Positions 62,286 through 64,000 of a stretch of 64,000 nucleotides of DNA are shown here, piece after piece. The stretch is from Desulfobacteraceae bacterium (GTDB lineage Bacteria > Desulfobacterota > Desulfobacteria > Desulfobacterales > UBA5852), in assembly GCA_014237395.1 (NCBI GenBank), contig JABZFP010000004.1, forward strand, positions 50,588-114,587, in the 5' to 3' direction. The notes beneath the pieces are model-generated. The model ran no database searches and was not told the DNA's origin. It saw only the letters and a program-made list of their open reading frames with translations. Made by a program: the position numbers and the translations under genes. Numbering within the stretch: position 1 is the stretch's first letter; every line of letters starts with the position of its first letter.

Positions 62286-63311
62286 TTGAAAAAGCTATTT
62301 ATAGTGTCTATTTTATCGCTAATAGTTGTTTCAATAACTCCGTCAAATACAATTGCGTGGAAAGAATATATCCCTTTTTCCACTGGTGGTAAAATCGAAA
62401 AATATAATTCAAATAATAAGAATAAGTTTGATTTAAAAATTAAAGACTGGTCATTCTATTATGAAAATTATTCTTGGTGGTTTGAATTGGAGTATGAAGT
62501 AACTAATGAATCAGTTGAACCGATTGGTTCGGTATTAATCGAATTTTTTATCATAAATCCTAATACCAAAACAGAAATTATTAAAAAGACACTTCAGTTC
62601 CCAATTTATACATTCCCAACTATAAAAGGAACATTCAGAAAAAAATTTAAAGAGATTAGGATGGCCAATGATCATACTTATGATATGAATGATCTTAATT
62701 CTGCCATTGAACAATTAGGGTCAGACTTTGGCTGGGGCTATAAGATATTTTCTTATTTGCCGGACGAATATCAATCTACAAGATTAGGAGGTAAGTTTGA
62801 AGCAGATGTATATTTTGGGATGCCTAAAAATATGCAGTTAAAATCTTCTGATAAATCAGCATCAATGAACAAACAATTAGTCAAAATTGATAATTGTGAA
62901 TTCCTATGTTCCGTTCCTCATGAAGTAAAAAGAAAAACCGCGTACATTGGAAATGTAGAGTACGAAATGTTTGAAAGTGCCCATCCCGACGAAGTGGGGT
63001 CATTCATTAGAGTTGAATGCCTCCCTATACAAAATGCCAGTATTTCAAAAATAGATGTTAAAAATACATTACAAACACATGCATCTAATTTTGGAATCAG
63101 TCAACCGGAAATTTCATTAGAAGAAAGTAAGATGGGACTTTCGGGTAAATACCTTGGAGTTAAAAATATAGGTGACGTACCTTTCCGAGTATGGGGTAAA
63201 GTTATTGTAGGAAAAAAATCTATTTTCACTTGTTTAGTATGTGAGCCTCTGGAGATATTTCCATCGCAAGATGCTGTTGACTTTATGTCCTCTATAACAA
63301 AATTAAAATAA
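62286..63311 (+). CDS. Secreted or surface protein of unknown function, 341 aa
   Basis: TTG at 62286 is preferred: GGAG lies nine bases upstream and it gives a typical signal peptide, KKLFIVSILSLIVVSITPSNTIA. An ATG 18 bases earlier would add LENDKL. The mature part is aromatic-rich (WSFYYENYSWWFELEYEV), has beta-strand-like stretches and a second half starting CEFLCSVPHEVKRK. Low GC. I do not recognise it. No lipobox. Confidence 0.62.
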   Translation: MKKLFIVSILSLIVVSITPSNTIAWKEYIPFSTGGKIEKYNSNNKNKFDLKIKDWSFYYENYSWWFELEYEVTNESVEPIGSVLIEFFIINPNTKTEIIKKTLQFPIYTFPTIKGTFRKKFKEIRMANDHTYDMNDLNSAIEQLGSDFGWGYKIFSYLPDEYQSTRLGGKFEADVYFGMPKNMQLKSSDKSASMNKQLVKIDNCEFLCSVPHEVKRKTAYIGNVEYEMFESAHPDEVGSFIRVECLPIQNASISKIDVKNTLQTHASNFGISQPEISLEESKMGLSGKYLGVKNIGDVPFRVWGKVIVGKKSIFTCLVCEPLEIFPSQDAVDFMSSITKLK

Positions 63312-63575
63312 GTGTTTAGAATAATTTTCAACCGTGTTGGCTCTCTGACCGATTCTTTTTTGATCCAACCCCAGCGTGCATATAAACCGCCTGTCATGAT
63401 CCTTGCTTTTTTTATACATAATCGAAACTTGAATATCCGACAGAGCTGACGATCCTTCCGGTATTCTTGATTATGTGATCAGACGGAATTATCCCGTCAG
63501 GCTTGTAATGTACTGGATGTTTCAGAGTGCCAGCAATGTCAAGTAGGGAATAGATAAAGTGAAACAATGATTGGA

Positions 63576-63890
63576 TTATTTCGATTTATTACTTTTAAGA
63601 AAGATCGATCCTATACTGATAAGAATACCCACCCAAAATATATAGGCACCAGATTTGAAAATCGGTGTCTTAAGGTAGAAAAATTCAATATACTCATCTA
63701 TACTATATAAAGAAGGAATTGTTATGGTATGAAAGTTAGATGACTGAATTTCCAATGTAATTACCTTTACTGCATATCGTTTATTGTCAACAACACTTAA
63801 TCTTGGATCTATTGTTTTAAATTGTGAAATATCCCATTCAGGGAGTGCTTTAATTTTATTCCATTCTTCGCTTAATTGCTCACGTAAGCT
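63576..63890 (-). pseudogene. C-terminal part of a membrane protein cut by an IS3-type element
   Basis: On the minus strand an open frame from about 63890 to the TAA at 63576 encodes about 105 residues without a start: EQLSEEWNKIKALPEWDISQ at the upstream end, VVDNKRYAVKVITLEIQ, and a final membrane helix GAYIFWVGILISIGSIFL before KSNKSK. Its 5' part is missing because an IS3-family transposase gene begins right beside it. AT-rich, like the neighbouring accessory genes. The gene probably encoded a membrane-anchored protein of unknown function. Confidence 0.6.
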
Positions 63891-63896
63891 TCCCCG

Positions 63897-64000
63897 TCAA
63901 GCAGACAGTTTATAAGTAGAGTTTTCAGCGTTCTTTTCCATATACTCGACAGGTGTCAGATCGTTTAAAGAATCGTGCGGGCGCTGCTCGTTGTATTCGA
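63897..64000 (-). mobile_element. IS3-family transposase (orfB), C-terminal end, partial
   Basis: The minus-strand frame entering from the right edge reads EYNEQRPHDSLNDLTPVEYM and then EKNAENSTYKLSA before TGA at 63899-63897. EYNEQRPHDSLNDLTP is a hallmark of the IS3-family integrase core (end of the DDE domain). Only the last ~34 codons are in the window. The insertion end should lie within a few bases to the left, near 63888-63896, where the truncated membrane gene stops. Confidence 0.85.

Noticed and set aside
1..64000. CRISPR arrays
   Set aside because: No regularly spaced 20-40 bp direct repeats and no cas-like genes were seen.

Overview
The window looks like a chromosomal segment of a Desulfobacterota (delta-proteobacterial) anaerobe, probably a Desulfosarcina-like sulfate reducer. 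This is an inference from gene content and order: hslVU followed by arginine, lysine and folate genes, a short Geobacter-like type IV pilin with sigma-54 control, a selenocysteine tRNA, LarC and a feoAB locus. No rRNA or taxonomic marker is present to prove it. The core (about 1-51 kb) is GC-rich and densely coded. The right end (about 51.7-64 kb) is AT-richer, looser and carries mobile DNA.

Layout. 1-9.0 kb, minus strand: a glycan-transfer locus with a membrane glycosyltransferase (cut by the window edge), a methyltransferase, a DPM1-like GT2 enzyme, an LPG-synthase-type flippase-like protein, a VKOR-DsbA fusion and two tandem TMTC-like proteins (membrane GT-C half plus TPR half). 9.2-11.5 kb: the pilin gene pilA, with a near-consensus sigma-54 promoter and two 15-bp palindromes 21 bp apart, and a PilR-like sigma-54 activator just upstream. 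11.6-17.7 kb: pyrB-pyrC, then an M20 peptidase, larC, pgpA and lepB. 17.8 kb: tRNA-Sec. 18.1-20.2 kb: a loose stretch of tiny genes (58-aa membrane protein, ribbon-helix-helix protein, PilZ-like protein, zinc-ribbon protein) and a structured leader with a 12-codon ORF, ahead of feoA-feoB. 22.8-31.6 kb: a second FeoA, an RlmD-type methyltransferase, hydrolases, cinA, a second dihydroorotase and a small secreted protein. 31.8-32.6 kb: a solo receiver-domain protein behind a perfect sigma-54 promoter. 32.7-45.6 kb, minus strand: a long co-directional run xerC-hslV-hslU-argB-argD-argG-argH-lipoprotein-lysA-dapF-folK-TRASH protein-fsa-pgsA-tRNA-Gly-tRNA-Cys. 45.7-51.7 kb: HAD phosphatase, Rho-N-like protein, slipin, NfeD, family-4 uracil-DNA glycosylase, coaBC, lipoprotein.

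The right end holds a tyrosine integrase, a 40-nt 5' fragment of tRNA-Arg(CCU), several unrecognised AT-rich genes, an SDR-family reductase, short genes too small for routine calling, and an IS3-family transposase that has cut a membrane-protein gene in two at the window edge.

The most interesting hypothesis is that the 1-11.5 kb block is one functional unit: PilR-like control of a disulfide-containing pilin, together with a lipid-linked-sugar synthase, a flippase-like protein and two TMTC-like transferases that could O-glycosylate it. Other leads are the structured RNA leaders at 19.7-19.9 kb and 54.0-54.2 kb, a MITE-like inverted-repeat element that supplies the apparent start of xerC, and the absence of argF from an otherwise complete arg run.
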